64,000 nucleotides of DNA from Megaustenia siamemsis (GCA_032433765.1 JAVIAB010000139.1:47116421-47180420), one strand, 5' to 3'; shown: positions 11,525 through 24,655, counted from the stretch's first letter. Numbers and translations: made by a program. The notes: generated from the letters alone by a model not told the origin.

Positions 11525-11905
11525 CATTTTTCATACGGTGTGTAAAGCTAAGCCAGCGTAATCTACGTTGTTTGAGTAGCATGTAGATGTTAATAGGTAG
11601 GCCTGTGCGAGTGAGGACCTCCACGTACTTAACTTTGTCCTTCCACGTGATACCAAGAATACGGCACTGGGATCCCATATGGAATACATTTAGCCTCCTC
11701 TCTTTGTGTGTATAAGTTGTCCATGATTCGCTGCCATATAAAAGGATAATGATGGTACAGGCCCGTTGTAAACTGCAGTCTATGTTTTAGTTGTCAGTTT
11801 GCTGTTTTGTCAAACTCGCCTAGAAAGACTTGTGAAGGTGGTAGCAGCTTTACCAATGTGGGTGTCAATTGCTGTGTCTAAAGATAGTTTCTTATGGGTA
11901 TTATC
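11525..11905 (-). mobile_element. LINE-F-like 3' fragment (decayed)
   Basis: The minus strand reads HIGKAATTFTSLSRRVWQNSKLTTKT, then an interrupted NHGQLIHTKR block, then SIWDPSAVFLVSRGRTKLS and LAQAYLLTSTCYSNNVDYAG. It follows the pattern RIGKAATTF..L..RVW.NSKLT ... LGI.WKDRV.N..VL..A...S...LL.QR.LRW of the jockey-like LINE C-terminal region. Stops and frameshifts occur throughout. Confidence 0.65.
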
Positions 11906-11957
11906 TACTAAAACATCATTCATATATTTCATTGTTACTGTAACTAGAAATTTCACG

Positions 11958-11983
11958 TTTAATGTATGACGTCATACATTAAA
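11958..11983. other. 26-bp perfect palindrome with TGACGTCA centre
   Basis: The two halves are exact reverse complements around 11970/11971, with TTTAATGTATGAC as the left half. The centre TGACGTCA equals the consensus cAMP-response (CREB/ATF) site. No gene is visible next to it, so a regulatory role is not supported. Confidence 0.85.
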
Positions 11984-13192
11984 ACCGCTTCCATAAAATA
12001 TCAGTTTTAAGAATGGCGGAATGTACCAGGATCAGGATATATTCTTCCATAAATGTTGCAACATTTATAAGGTTATAACTAAAATGCCATATTGAATTGA
12101 AAACAAACAATTGTGATGATGTACAAAGGGGAGGTGTCGAATATTTCAGACAAATGTAGCATTCAAAGGAGTGATAATAAACATAAATTGCACAACTTCA
12201 TTATCAATGGAAATAATTTAAGAAAAAAATAGTTCTGCAATTCTATGAAGAGCTATCCTGGTATTTGAAAGTGAATGCTGGTCAATCATGCAAGAGACAA
12301 AAAAAAAATGTTCGATACAGCATAAATATGGTTTTACAAAAGATTGTTGAGAATACCGTCGTTAGAGAATGATTTGTAGGATGCCAAAGTATTTTTGTAA
12401 TGCTTATTTATTGGCATCAGTGAAACAGTTTTTTTGTTTGTTTACCTTTTAACATTGAGGGAACACTCGGAATATAGTGTGGCAATGTCAAAATTGATGA
12501 AAGAAGAGAAAGGGATTAAAGCAGAGAACAGTGATCAGGCATTTTAAGAGAATATGTTGGTAATAAGCCAAGACCACATAGGATATAAATGTAGACACAG
12601 AAAGGTATTGAGATACTTGATCATTTACGCTAGTAGGCTGAAGGTATTTGGCGATAATTGCAAACTTACAATAAATAATCAAAACAATATAAGCTGTGCG
12701 TTTTATAGTGTCTGTCGGAAGACGTTTTGTTAAATAATAATAATATTATTATAAATATTTAATCAATAATCTCATAACATATAATTAATGTAACATTATG
12801 TATAATCTATTATTATTAATTATTATTATCTTCGTTGAGAATGTTCAAACTTCTATCACATATTCTCGCGAGCTCATATATTATTTATAAATTAAGTGAT
12901 ATGTGACCATCAAGCATTTGTTATGCCTTGTACTGGCACATGTGTTATATTTGGTTTGCATTCGTCTTCTGAACGCTTTTTCCAGTTATTTTATGTATGT
13001 GACAAGATCAATGTTGCTCTGAAGGCGAGGCAAGCAAATTAACAAGTGTTGACAGTTCTTTTGGGAATGGCAGGTCATAGAGCTATATTTTGGCTGTCTT
13101 CTGTCAGATGTCATGATTGCAAACAAAATTAGAATAGACGAGAAAATGATTACAGGAACTAGAACATTCTCGTTAATGATTGCTGTTGTTAT

Positions 13193-13236
<44 letters not shown>

Positions 13237-14137
13237 CACACACAATGTAGCGGAACTGGGCATACTCTCGTGTTTTAGTGCCTGTAACCTGCGACAAATC
13301 GTCTACATTTTTCCACGCTTTGAATAAAAAATGTGTATAATTTACCCGTCCTACCCGTTTTGTCGTCAGAATGAACTCAATAACTGATAATATTACTTAT
13401 GTGTATTTTTAGTTTAAAAAAAAATAATCTGTGTAATTTTTATAATTGGAAACCACCAAAATGTTAGCCATTTTGTGCTATGTATGATTGACTGTGATAC
13501 AAATATATTCGTGGTGGTAGTCATTTTTGTTGGCAGTTCCGAATATTTAACGTCAGAACAAATAACACACTTTAATATATTTGACAACATAGTAGAATGT
13601 AGATTTGCTCTTGTACTTTATGCTATTGTATCAAGTTTGATATTAGTATTCTTGATGTTCATTACTCTAAGTGAAATATAAACATGCAACGGTTTGTTTC
13701 CTTTTTTTTCTGGGTGCAGAGGGCGCCTTCATATTTATCTTTTAAATAAGTACTAAATTACATGTAAACAGATCCGCCTTCTCCGGCATTTCAATTGACA
13801 TTTTAGACTTGAATGTGTCTGACATTAGAACAAATAATCATGAGCACAATAGCTTCGACCGCTAAGCTCATGCAATCGATATGACCCTTACATTGGCCAG
13901 CATTACCAGAAATCAAGGACGTGTGTTTGTTTATCCACGTAATCATCAGCTCATTGGAGAAAAGTAGTCCAACAATAACTTTAGTATCCATACAAATTAA
14001 GGTTTCAACTACTCTTTTATTTGCTTTGACGCAGCGTTGGCACTGTCGATTTTTTAAAACATGTAATAGCACTGGCTAATGCCTTTCATAAACGCTATTT
14101 TATTAAATGCATTTGAAAATGGTTTTAATAAATGAGT
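11984..14137. other. Unassigned AT-rich DNA with a (TA)n tract
   Basis: It holds a (TA)n run at about 13195-13232 next to a short CA run, and (AAT)-rich DNA near 12730-12830. No coding signal recognised. Confidence 0.5.
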
Positions 14138-14151
14138 ACTTTACGTACTAT

Positions 14152-14890
14152 TAATGTTAGACATTATAGTGAAAGAAAGCAAAAATAAAGGACTCAGCCT
14201 TAATAGCAAAAAGACAGAAGTAATGGTAACAACAAAGTAAAAGAAATCACCTCAGTGCAAAATAAAAACAAGTGGAACAATATTAAAACAGGTAAATGAA
14301 TTTAAATATCTGGGAACAATGTTAACATCAGATGATAGGTATACAACCGAGGTGAGATGCAGAATGGCTCAGGCAAAAACAGCTTTCCAAAAAATAAGGA
14401 AGATACTATGCAATCCATTTTTGACAATAGAAACAAGATAAAGAGTTCTTAAATGTTATGTAGAACCCCAGTTTTAACATATGGATGTGAATCATGGACC
14501 ATAGGACAACAGACAAGATAATCACTGGAGGTTGTCGAAATGTGGTTTTACAGAAGAATGTTGAGAATACCATGGACAGCTAGGAAGAGTAATGAAAACG
14601 TTCTGAAAGATGCCAAAGCGAAAAGAGAGCTAATTTCCAATATTAAGAAGAAACAATCATCATTTTTAGGCCATGTAATGAGAAGATAACAGCTGGAATT
14701 TATTGTAACAACTGGGAAAATTGAGGGACGAAGAGATAGAGGGAAGCAGATATAAAAGATACCAGACAGCTAAAGATAATGGCTTGGCAGAAGGTGAAGC
14801 AAAAGAAATGATAAATAACTGTCGTGATCGAGAGTTGTGGAGAGAAATGATCACCTACGCCAGCAGGCTCGGTACTTGATGATGATGATG
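14152..14890 (+). mobile_element. LINE-A 3' end with 14-bp target duplication
   Basis: Target duplication ACTTTACGTACTAT at 14138-14151 and 14891-14904. The insert starts TAATGTTAGACATTATAGTG and reads like other LINE-A copies ([82 protein letters not shown]) through to a (GAT)n tail. Several stops interrupt the frame, so it is inactive. It is 5' truncated at nearly the same place as the copy at 8,478-9,202. Confidence 0.9.
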
Positions 14891-14944
14891 ACTTTACGTA
14901 CTATGGAGGAGTAGAAATAGTTTTATAAGACCACTATGGAGGAG

Positions 14945-15575
14945 TTATTGAGTTATTTGCGGGTCATCATCATTGCACTCCGAACATGTCCATAGGTGCT
15001 CAGATCCCCTCCTCAGCAATTCCCTCAGTGTCCAGCGACTGACGACTCCAGTTCTATGTTGGTTGATAAGTCTTCTTACACGGCCACCAAGTTTCTCATT
15101 TCTGGCTGTGCCCATCTTAACTCCCATTTCCATCATCCGAAGAAGTGACGTTGATCTGTGTTTGTCGAAGTCCTGTGCTCTTCCAACATCTCGAAGGGCA
15201 TTGATGATGTCCGCCCGATCCATCGGTTGCCCGTCCTCAACGACAGCGCAGCTAGCCAACCTGTCCGCTCTCTCATTTCCCCGTACTCCCGCATGTCCAG
15301 GGACATAGACAAAGGTGACCTTACGTATTTTGGATTTCTGCAACGACTCTACCCATTGCATGCGTACATAGCCCGCCTCCACTTTTTTTATCATGCTCAT
15401 CGAATCACTCAGTATACATGCGTGGATGTAGTCTTGTGACTCTAACCATTTGAATGCCTTGGTCACTGCCATCACCTCCATTGTCATGCTACTCCTGGTC
15501 ATGGCGTATGCACCACTGTCTTCCTTGGCTATTCTGCCTGCTGAGCGTGCTGTAAATGCCCATGCACTATGGATG
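14945..15575 (-). mobile_element. LINE RNase H domain fragment
   Basis: A 185-residue open frame continues upstream in the same frame with AWAFTARSAGRIAKEDSGAYA. It has the RNase H layout: a Glu in MTMEVMAVTKAFKWL, an Asp in ILSDSMSMIKKV, and the VPGHAGVRGNERADRLAS block with the last Asp. After it comes a tail with INQHRTGVVSRWTLRELLRRG. Such RNase H domains sit at the C-terminus of I/R1/jockey-group LINE proteins and remove RNA from the RNA/DNA hybrid. The DGS motif with the first catalytic Asp is missing, and no reverse transcriptase adjoins it. A LINE-A copy was inserted just beside it. Confidence 0.82.
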
Positions 15576-17191
15576 AATTCATGGACAGTAGAAAACGATT
15601 ATCAGTAGTGAAAGAACTAATTGGTGATGCCCGTTAAGTTATTAAGAAAAGCCAGCTCAGTGCATTGCAAGAGGACAATATTCTGTAATCCAAATGAAAA
15701 TATAAACAGGGGGAAAAGACCAGTGAATATACAAGTTATTGCTAAGATATTCTTCTTAATCACCGGCTTGAGCTATCACGTGATGCACAGAATATAATTA
15801 CGAATCTCGTAAGCACATGCGCTGTACTTTTTCATCTGCTAATAAACTGACATGTCATTTTCCGTTCTGTTTTATAGCTTCCCTAGATCAGTCAGAACTT
15901 GAGACGCTTATTTATTGGATCATTATTTTCTGAGCCTCAATTTTGGCGTTTGTGTCTCTCTTTCTCCATCTCACACTCTCTGCCTTTATCTGTCTGTTTG
16001 TATGTTTGTTTGCTTGTTTGCGTGTGTTTTTTTTTACAATTAATCTATTAATTAATTACATAATCGATGCAAACTATCCAGTCTGCTTGTCGGTCTTTTC
16101 ATTTAGTCAACCAATAGTAATAGACATATCCTATATGTCTGTCTACCTTTACTATGTACAGATTTGTATAAATCTTCCGACCATCTGTAAATTGTTCACT
16201 TCTTATATGTAATTGTTTCTGTTAGTTTATTATTGTTTTTATTGACATCAACAATGCCATTAAGAATCATTCCATTATATTCTAGATTGTTAGATCACTT
16301 TTAAATAACTAACTTTTGTTTTGTAAAATGTATCTGAAATTAAAAAAAAATATTACAACACTATTGTATGAATATAAAAATATGTCGACATTTTTTTTTC
16401 TCTTTGCATTGCGCTAATCTGATTCAATTGGATGCCAACACGTGTTGAGTATAGCCTCCATTGTTCCCCATAAGGCACTTTAGCCGAATCGGCCGGCATT
16501 GTAAAACAAGCAGCAGATGCTAACCTCACACCCTATACATTCATGACACTTAATTGATTATATTAACTGCTTTGTGCCTGCAATCTTCATCCTCTTAAAA
16601 CTGACGTGACCATGTCAGCGCTTCATATTAAACTACCTCATTTTTTTATTGCAACTGAACCGCCGGGCAAATATTCATAGCTTTTCTTTGTGTTGTAGTG
16701 CAGTAATATCATCTTCACATTTACGAGTAATACTAACTGGCATATGTTTTCGTTTACTTTTTTTTTTTTTTTTGCATTGGCTAAAACATAGTTGATTTAT
16801 TAATTAGTTATTACGGCCTACCGCATTGTACGCTTGACATATGAGATATAACCATTACTTTCCGCTCGTGTCCAGGTATATAAATGTTAATTATTTCAGC
16901 TGTTTGCTGGTTAAAAACTTCTCATCCACGCTTTTTCAATCGTCTCTTCCTACTCGTGCCGCACTTCATCTGTCTTCGTGTCTCCAATATTATATGTGAA
17001 TTCTTTTGTGATGTTTTTTTATTCTTCTATCCAACATTGTAGAACTGCCACAATCCTTTCTCTCTGTACTTATTACCTGAATTTATACCAGTGAGTTCTA
17101 AGCTTACTCTGTGCTTGTCCTCAAATTCATATTTTCTATTTTATGTTTATGCCCAAGATGTAAATATGATTTGACTAAAACTCACATACAA

Positions 17192-17304
<113 letters not shown>

Positions 17305-18067
17305 TATGCAGCTCAGTTTTGACAGTGGATGCAGAGAAAGCTGCTTGTGTATTGGTATGTAATATTTGCATATTTTGCTGGTCTATTTATCAATAATTAC
17401 AATATTAAACTGAAAATACACGAGAATTTGCTATCTAGTTTTGTTTGTTTGCATTACCCCGACGATTAAAGAAATTTGTTTAAGGTCTTCTTCATCATCC
17501 GCCCTGAAAGTTACATCAGGTGTCATGTTGTCGTTTATTTTACACCATGCATCCCTATACATCCGTCTTCAGCATACTTTTTTGGGGGGCACCGGGTTGC
17601 CGCGCCCCCCCCCCCCCCCCGATTTTAATTCACTTGGCCTGACAAGAATGATTATTTTTCCCCAAAATTAATTCTAAAAATAAATGTTTAAGTTCACGAA
17701 AAATTACTTATATTTTACATGTTGATATCACAGTTATTACACTTTCTCAATATTACACAATATTACAATTTCTCAGCACATGATATGCTTTTCGTTGAGA
17801 CAATTTAATACATTTTTAAAATGTACACCGTTACATAAGATGCTTAAAATCAAGGTCAGGTCTTAAACGAAGTAAAAGATCATGCAAGTTTGAAATGATT
17901 CTTCTTCTGCTTTTGAAATAGCTCTTTACCTAGAGGAGAATAAGGGAAGGCTGGTCTCTAATGTTCCATATCCAGCTACGTCATGTAGAATAAAATTCAT
18001 TGACCTATATTCGGGAAAAAGCAACTTAGTTTTAAACTACCTGATGTCATACTTATGAGAGAGTCAT

Positions 18068-18119
18068 TGGCGAAATAGGTAATCAACTACAAACACATGA
18101 ATCTCCTCCTATTTCGCCA
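18068..18119. repeat. 12-bp inverted repeat, 28-nt loop
   Basis: TGGCGAAATAGG at 18068-18079 and CCTATTTCGCCA at 18108-18119 are exact reverse complements. This could form a hairpin; no role is evident. Confidence 0.75.
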
Positions 18120-19789
18120 CCGTTTAGTAACTGGCGGGAGTTGCAGCCAGCTGATCGTAAGAGGTGTAGTTGTTTGAGGATTTAACATACCTAAAAGACG
18201 GCATAACAAAATAGAATTTACATCTCGTTGCCTTTTTTTGTGACGAAGAGCAACCATTCTTTTTATTTTTTATTCTCAGCTATCACGTGCTGTCAAAAAT
18301 GTAGTAAAAAATGTGTTTACAAATGCTTGTTACATTTCGATACTTGGTTTCGGTAGAATTTGGTTGCGTGTTATATTTTACTGGAATCACCAACATTGTG
18401 GGCTGGGATTGTGCACTCCTTTTATTAATAACATCATCACTACCAGAAAATTAAAGTTAAAAAAGTGTAAAATAAAATTAATAAACGAAAACAAACATAA
18501 AATACATTTACACAATAAATAGATTACAATGTGACCGAGTACACGTTTATTTTCTAACGTATTTAAAGGACGGTAACCATAGCCCTTCTAGTTGTACGAG
18601 CTGTATGAAAGTGAGACTACCGACTTTTATCACAATATTTATGCTTTACAAGTGCGCGGACGTTATTTTAAATTAGCGTAGATTGTGAAGTAAAATTATA
18701 TTATTGGGAAAGCACTTTTAGTGAAGTTTGAAAAGCAACGCTTGTAGCACTTATTTTGTGCTTTTTCGCCTCGCGCGCCTTTTTCACGTTATATATATAG
18801 TAGCTATCAGACTGACGATGTAGGTCTAAATTTAGTGCTGTTCCATCCATTAAGTTTTGTCACGCGATAACCAGCGCTCCAAATGATCCTGTCGCATCAG
18901 TAAAGCTTTTCTTCCTTCTTTGGAAACCCAAACTCGGCACAGTCAGTGCTAAATGACTTCCGGAGATCTGATGTTGATGTTCTTCAATTAAGTACTCAGA
19001 CATAAGCAGGGAAATTTAGAGGTGTTAAGATGAGTTGTTGGAAAGGAGTGAGGCAATACGAAGAGAGATCTGAGAATGCTTTAGAAGAAACAAACAGTAT
19101 GAGTATGTTATGGATTGAGAATTCCGTAGAGAAATCTAATTAGTCAAAATATTTTAAAACATAAAGCAACAATTTCTTAGCATCAGAGATAAGATTTCCA
19201 ATTTTGCAGTTAAATATACAACCAACAATGCTTTTTAGGTGTGAACTGTGAATAATGGACAGACACAAGATAATAGAGGTTTCTGTGAAGAAGATTGCGC
19301 ATACAATGTATAACTAAGATATCAAATGCAGCTTGAATACAACGGAAAATAATTATAGCTGTCTAGTCTTAAAACATACCAACTCACTTCAATAGAATGA
19401 AATTAATATTAAAAACTTTTTTTGTGAAAAATATAAATAAATAATTGATGACCACCAGGAAATATCCAGTAGAGTCATATCAAAGTGGTTCAGTCGCCAG
19501 TAGTCTATAAATGCTGATGTACTCAAAAGACATATTGGGAATTGTTTTCGTTCCTTGTGTATGTCAGCTTTATATCTTTAACGAAGTCTGGTCGGACTGA
19601 ATTTTGCATGAACATCACTTTTGCCTATTTCTCACACCGCACCCGTGTGCTCAGGTGTCCCTCACCATACAGGTAGATGTAGATATTCTACGATATCAGA
19701 GGTACACTCATTTTCTTATCGTTTAAAGTTTTGACTTTTTTGCTAGATTTTTACGTATCAATTTTGCCCGAGCTAAGCCATTTTTTGCC

Positions 19790-20045
19790 TATTATTTCGA
19801 TTACCAACGATGCCAAGGGCTCTTTAACGTGCGCGGAATGCATGCGGGATACCCTTTAACATCCTCCACCCATCCGAGAGGACTAGTTTTCGGATCTCAC
19901 TGTCCAGAGACCTGGTGAGGATAGAGCAACGAAGAATCTACTCATTTCGAAGTTAAAAACACTGTCTGTAGTGGGATTCGAATCAGGGACCTTCTTGTCC
20001 AGAGGTCGACGTCTCATGTCGAGACCACCCACCCCACTTAAAGTG
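19790..20045 (-). mobile_element. tRNA-derived SINE-like repeat, family 5
   Basis: On the minus strand a B box-like GATTCGAATCCC follows a tRNA-like stretch (GGTCTCGACATGAGACGTCG). A conserved-looking segment GCGCACGTTAAAGAGCCCTTG lies about 170 bases further on. No target duplication was found and the limits are approximate. Confidence 0.6.
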
Positions 20046-20709
20046 AATCGATTATTTCAATGCCTCAAGACAAGTCACGCGATGATTTTGATGACTTTAT
20101 ATTCTGGGTAGAGCTTATAGACCACGAGGCAGACTGTGAGCCTGTAGAAAAATGATGTACTTAAGACATGTACCTATCCTTTGATTAGACAGTCTTTTAG
20201 ACACGATTACAAGAACTGTTACATATATGGCATCTCCACCCCCTCCCCCTTTTTCAGGTCTGAGAGAAATAAATTTTAAAAGTCCGTTTTATCAAAGAGA
20301 ACTAAGAGTGAGTTGTGTATTTATTAGCGAGATGGCTTAGCATTACAGATATTGTGATTCAAGCCTAGCTTAACGGTTTTCAATTTGTACAGCAGAATAT
20401 AAGTTGCACTTCACTGGAAAGGTTTTAAAAAAGAAAAAGAAAGAAGAAAGAGCACTACTTCGCGCTAAATGTTGCTGTCTTGAACTATGATGTTAAAACA
20501 CTTTACCCCCCCCCCCCCCTTTTTTTTTCTTCAAAATACCCCTTTTCATTATATGCCATAGGTCACCCATTATACCGAAGGATCGCTTAAGTCTTATATA
20601 GACTAATCCTAGAATGCATTGAAAGTGCGCCATAAATCTTCATAGATGTCTTCAACTATTTCCAAGTCGGATTTAGGTGAGAGACTGAGAATTTGAGGCA
20701 AATATCGAC
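20046..20709. other. Unassigned DNA
   Basis: A C13/T run at about 20505-20530 is the only feature seen. Confidence 0.45.
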
Positions 20710-21009
20710 TATAGTCCGTTCAGAATCGTTTGCCGAGATGTTATGATTTATAATTCAAAAAGTTCTTGATGATTTCACATGATTTTTGGCATACTGTGTT
20801 AAAATGTCCATGTCACGAGAACATATGTGTTACTCGATGTCTAGCTATAACGGTTTTCTTAAAGCGGCGAATTCCTTTGATCTTTGCCCATGTAACTGTT
20901 ATTTTGACCCTAATCAAAATGTTTTACAGTAATCTAGTGCAACGATGACCCATAGGCGTGTCCATAAAATTTTACTGGGTGGCAAGTATACAAATTTTAA
21001 ATTATATAT

Positions 21010-21230
21010 AGAACTTTTGTTCGTAGAGTCAATTTGATATAGTTCCATGCTCTTGGTGTGAGTTTCCCAAATGTTGTCGCTGCCTTTCAAATACGTACAT
21101 TTAGTTCCTCATCTAAGGAAAGTGTGGCTGTAATAGTGGATCCAAGATAGCTGAACTTCTGTACTGACTCAAGCAGGCTTCCATTCAAAGTAATGGTTGT
21201 TGGTTTGCTTATAACATATTTTTGATTGCT
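21010..21230 (-). mobile_element. LINE-F fragment inside transposon copy 1
   Basis: The minus strand reads ISKPTTITLNGSLLESVQKFSYLGSTITATLSLDEELNVRI, then a stop, then KAATTFGKLTPRAWN. It matches the KFTYLGSTI....SLD.E...RIGKAA block of LINE-F. No target duplication was resolved. Confidence 0.65.
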
Positions 21231-21321
21231 TGGGTGGTCTTGAACAATAAACTGTTTAACAAATCAACTAGGAAATTTTGCAAATCAAACTATTTATCTG
21301 TAGACTTAATCAGAGTAATGA

Positions 21322-22607
21322 TCATTCAGAATCAGACGAGTCAAATAGGTCGTTTACTGCTTTCGGCTGAACAAACAACAAACCATCCTTTTTCCAATAT
21401 TCCTCTTCTTGTCGTAACACATGATCCTCACATTTTACCCAGTAGTCTTTATTTATATTTGATAGAGCCTGATTTGTAAGTGTCTCAACATCGCATAATT
21501 TGAAAGTTTTATTTGTATATGCTACGTGTCCTTTAACTTTTGCCCAAACTAGTTCTATAGGATTTAAGTGTGCATGATATGGAGGTAGTCTCAAACATCT
21601 ATGGCCATGTTCTTGAATTAACTTGTCTATTTTAAATATCTTTGTACGTTGTGTCTGTTTTACAAGGCTAAGCAATTCGGGTTTCAAGTAGCTGTCGTTA
21701 ACTTGTATGTGTTCTTTTATGAGCCACGTTTTGATTGCATCTTTTGTACTTGATGATGTTGGGATTCTATCTTCTACGTTAACTACGTTATGGTATGAAG
21801 CATTGTCCATTATCAGACAAGAAGGTCGATCTAATATTGGAAGGATACTTTTCTCGATCCAGTCTTTAAATATGTGCCCATTCATTTCGGAGTGGTAGTC
21901 TCTATTGTCTATGGATTTTGACATGAAAACGAGATGAGCATTCTGCAACAACCCATTATGTCTGCTACCTGCATGTGCAACTATCAAACGTTGCCCTTTA
22001 CTGCTTGGTACTGATCTTTTAATACTTCCATCTGCTAACTGCCATTCCTTTTCATTTGTATGATGAGCGTTGATCCAAGTTTCATCTAAATAAACAATAT
22101 CATAATCATTTTCGCGCATTTCCTTCACTTCACGTAAATACTTGCTTCTAAGAGCTACTAGATGTGGCTTCTCACAAATAATGTTTTTTTTCCACCAGCA
22201 TACTTTCTAAAGGTGAAGCCTGCACTTCTTAATATTTTCCATAATGAAGTTTTTGATATTTCAATGTCGTTGTTAGTTTTCAGCCAAAGCTTCAACTTTC
22301 TAAGTGTCACTTCTTCGTTTATATCAAACATTCGACATATTTCTCTTTTTACTAGGTCCTTATCAAAACTGTCTAACGTTTCTTTCCTTCCTTGCTTTCT
22401 TGCATTTGTTGGCAATAAATATCCGCTTCCTTTAACTATTCGATCAAATGAACGTTTACACAAACCTAAAATATGCATTGTTCTCTTCTCAGGGTTTGAT
22501 AAAGAACAATAAAGATGTCCCTTTTTACGCTCTCTGCAGAAGTATTGATAAATCTTTATAGCAATGTTATGCTCAGTAAAATATTTTGCCTTTATATTCA
22601 TTCTCAC
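21322..22607 (-). pseudogene. DDE transposase (wide D-E spacing), one frameshift
   Basis: The protein is about 425 residues in two frames. The N-terminal part (22,607-22,158) starts MRMNIKAKYFTEHNIAIKIYQYF and is probably helix-turn-helix DNA binding (RKLKLWLKTNNDIEISKTSLWKILR). The C-terminal part (22,128-21,322) is the DDE_3-type catalytic core: Asp in YDIVYLDETWIN, Asp in CLIMDNASYH, Glu in HAHLNPIELVWA. I count 83 residues between the second Asp and the Glu, against 34-39 in classic mariner and Tc1. The frame breaks at an A8/T8 run near 22,183-22,190; one base more or less would reconnect it. It ends LFDSSDSE. All three catalytic residues are present, so this copy died recently or the break is a sequencing error. 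Confidence 0.9.
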
Positions 22608-23105
22608 ATAGACTTGCAGAAGATAATATGGATAGTGCCGCCTCCTTTCTGTAAATATTGAGATTTGCCTCTGAATTATGACTCGAACTCGAGTCTACGG
22701 CCGTGATTTTGACGTCACATAATTTCCGGTTTCGGCTAAAATGTCATTTTGTGCTAAACGGGAAATTTCATATGTAACATTTCTTTATAAAAATTTATAG
22801 TGGAAACATAACTATTTTAGGACGGTGCGCATTCAGCCGTGAAGGTCATGCCTATATGTTAAAGAATCAGCTGTGAGATGTAAGCATCTACATAATCCCG
22901 CCGGTGTTTATAATATCGATTAACTTTTTTTAAATATAGGTTAAATAAGGCATCTTTGAAACTGGATCACATTTCTTTGATAAAAAAATATTTTTATAGC
23001 GACATTAGTATTCTGAACCTAACTTCAAAAGATCAATGCAAATGAACAATAAGTTTTTGAAAAAAATAAATTAATGTCTAGGCAAACGAATCTGAACGGA
23101 CTATA

Positions 23106-23870
23106 GAAGCGTATCTACATAGTGCTTAATTGTGGGTGTTGTTCGTTATGTGTATTTGCAAACATGAATTCAATTGGTTACAATTAGTGTGGCCGTATTT
23201 CTCAATGATTTTGTCAACATGGTACACCTTTTTCTTATTCGTATTCTTCACAAGTTGTAACAATTCGGGTTTTAAATATGTGTCGTCAAATTTGACATTT
23301 TCATTCGCAAGCCATGTCCTAATTTGCTCTTTTGTATTTGATGCAGTAGGCACTTTGTCCCATCTTGAATTCCCTAAGGAAGTGCTGATATAGTAAAACA
23401 GTAACCTTTTGCATAGTTATAAATTTGCATTTCAAACTCATTGTAATTTAGATATAAATGTTGGTATTTAAAGTCAACAAATTGTCTACTGAGTCTTCAC
23501 AAAATTAATAAAGATACGCCTTCCCTTCGGTAATTAATGCCCAGGCCGTGGTGCGTCATGTCGTTCAATAACATTTCAGTTTTGTGCACGGGATTTTCCT
23601 GAACTTAGTGTTTCTGCAATAGCCAAACTATTTTACGTGAACGACCGCACCAAATTAATGTATATATCCTAAAATGGTGTCAAATTCGAACAGGGTGAAT
23701 TTAATATAGCCTAAAGAAGAAAACTTTTAAAGTAGATCAAATTTCTCAGAGCAAAAAATATTTCTATAACGACATCAATATTATAAGATTACATGCAAAA
23801 GTTGAAAGCAAAATAACAAACGGTTATCACGTAAAGCTAATTCAAGTGTGGTTATGAATTTCTGAACGGA
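23106..23870 (-). mobile_element. Wide-spaced DDE transposon, copy 2 (relic, second subfamily)
   Basis: A minus-strand frame (23,126-23,393) carries MPTASNTKEQIRTWLANENVKFDDTYLKPELLQLV and VYHVDKIIEKYGH. This is the stretch between the second Asp and the Glu; the rest of the transposase is deleted. The end TTCTGAACGGACTA at about 23,860-23,873 matches the inverted end of copy 1. The protein differs from copies 1 and 4 (TASNTKEQIRTW versus TSSSTKDAIKTW) and agrees with copy 3. There are thus two subfamilies. Confidence 0.75.
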
Positions 23871-23873
23871 CTA

Positions 23874-24113
23874 TAAGAGACATCGTACATCTTACTAAAA
23901 GAAATGCTTGTGTATTTATTGTTATATATGTTTGTTACCAGGATTGGTTGCGTGTTCTTGTTTAGCAGTTGACATTTTTTTTAAAATCTGCAGTTGTTAA
24001 TTTTAAAGTATGCATTTCTTTTAGAAAGTGAGTAAGAATTCATTTGTGGAGCAGTTTTAGTTATGAGCTCCATATTTTGGAGGTTGGTAGAAATGTTAAC
24101 ATGAGGTAGACCA

Positions 24114-24161
<48 letters not shown>

Positions 24162-24465
24162 TTTGTTGAATAATTTGGCGAATTGACTAGCAGACAATGA
24201 TGAATGCGAAGAAAACAGCATCCCAAAGTCAAATTAAAAGAGAAATCAAATAAGGAGAATGTGTCATGGCCTGTGGTCTATTAGGAGTATGGTGTCAAGT
24301 CGGTACGCACCACAGCTGCTTATTCTAAATCTAAAGTGACATTTTTAGCTGTGATTATGGACAATTTTTCTGCATTTATATGTGTATAAATATGGTCTGA
24401 GTCTACTGCATTCTGTTCATTCTTTGAAATTATATATTGTGATAGTGATTTCAGTGAGTTAAACA
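23874..24465. other. Unassigned DNA with a (GA)n tract
   Basis: (GA)n at about 24116-24159. Nothing else recognised. Confidence 0.6.
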
Positions 24466-24655
24466 TTCTTCTCGAGAATGCATGGAAAAAGACCAAGAGG
24501 AAGACCCAGAAGAAGATGGATAGATGCAGTGACAGAGACATGTAACAACAAAGGAAAATCACTAATTCAGACAATTCGAGCAGCACAAGAACGACAAATG
24601 ATATAAACCACGACACCTTTTAGGTATCAGTGAAAGAGAAAAGAAGAAGAAGAAG
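24466..24655 (+). mobile_element. LINE-D 3' end with (GAA)n tail
   Basis: The plus strand reads MHGKRPRGRPRRRWIDAVTE, then TCNNKGKSLIQTIRAAQERQ, then a stop and a (GAAGAA)n tail at about 24637-24658. GRPRRRWID near the end of the protein is typical of jockey/RTE-like LINE 3' ends. It is very strongly 5' truncated. AAACATT repeats at each side may be the target duplication. Confidence 0.65.

Larger units (their letters stand above)
20712..23103 (-). mobile_element. Tc1/mariner-type transposon with wide DDE spacing, copy 1
   Basis: Inverted ends TAGTCCGTTCAGA...CGTTTGCC (20712 on) and GGCAAACGA..CTGAACGGACTA (to 23103) are flanked by TA on both sides (20710-20711 and 23104-23105). TA duplication is the hallmark of the IS630-Tc1-mariner group. 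The only coding content is the transposase at 21,322-22,607. A LINE-F scrap lies at about 21,010-21,230, between the transposase stop and the end. The total length is 2,392 bp. Subterminal sequence (AATTCGCCGCTTTAAGAAAAC) is shared with copy 4 at 48,110. Confidence 0.9.
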
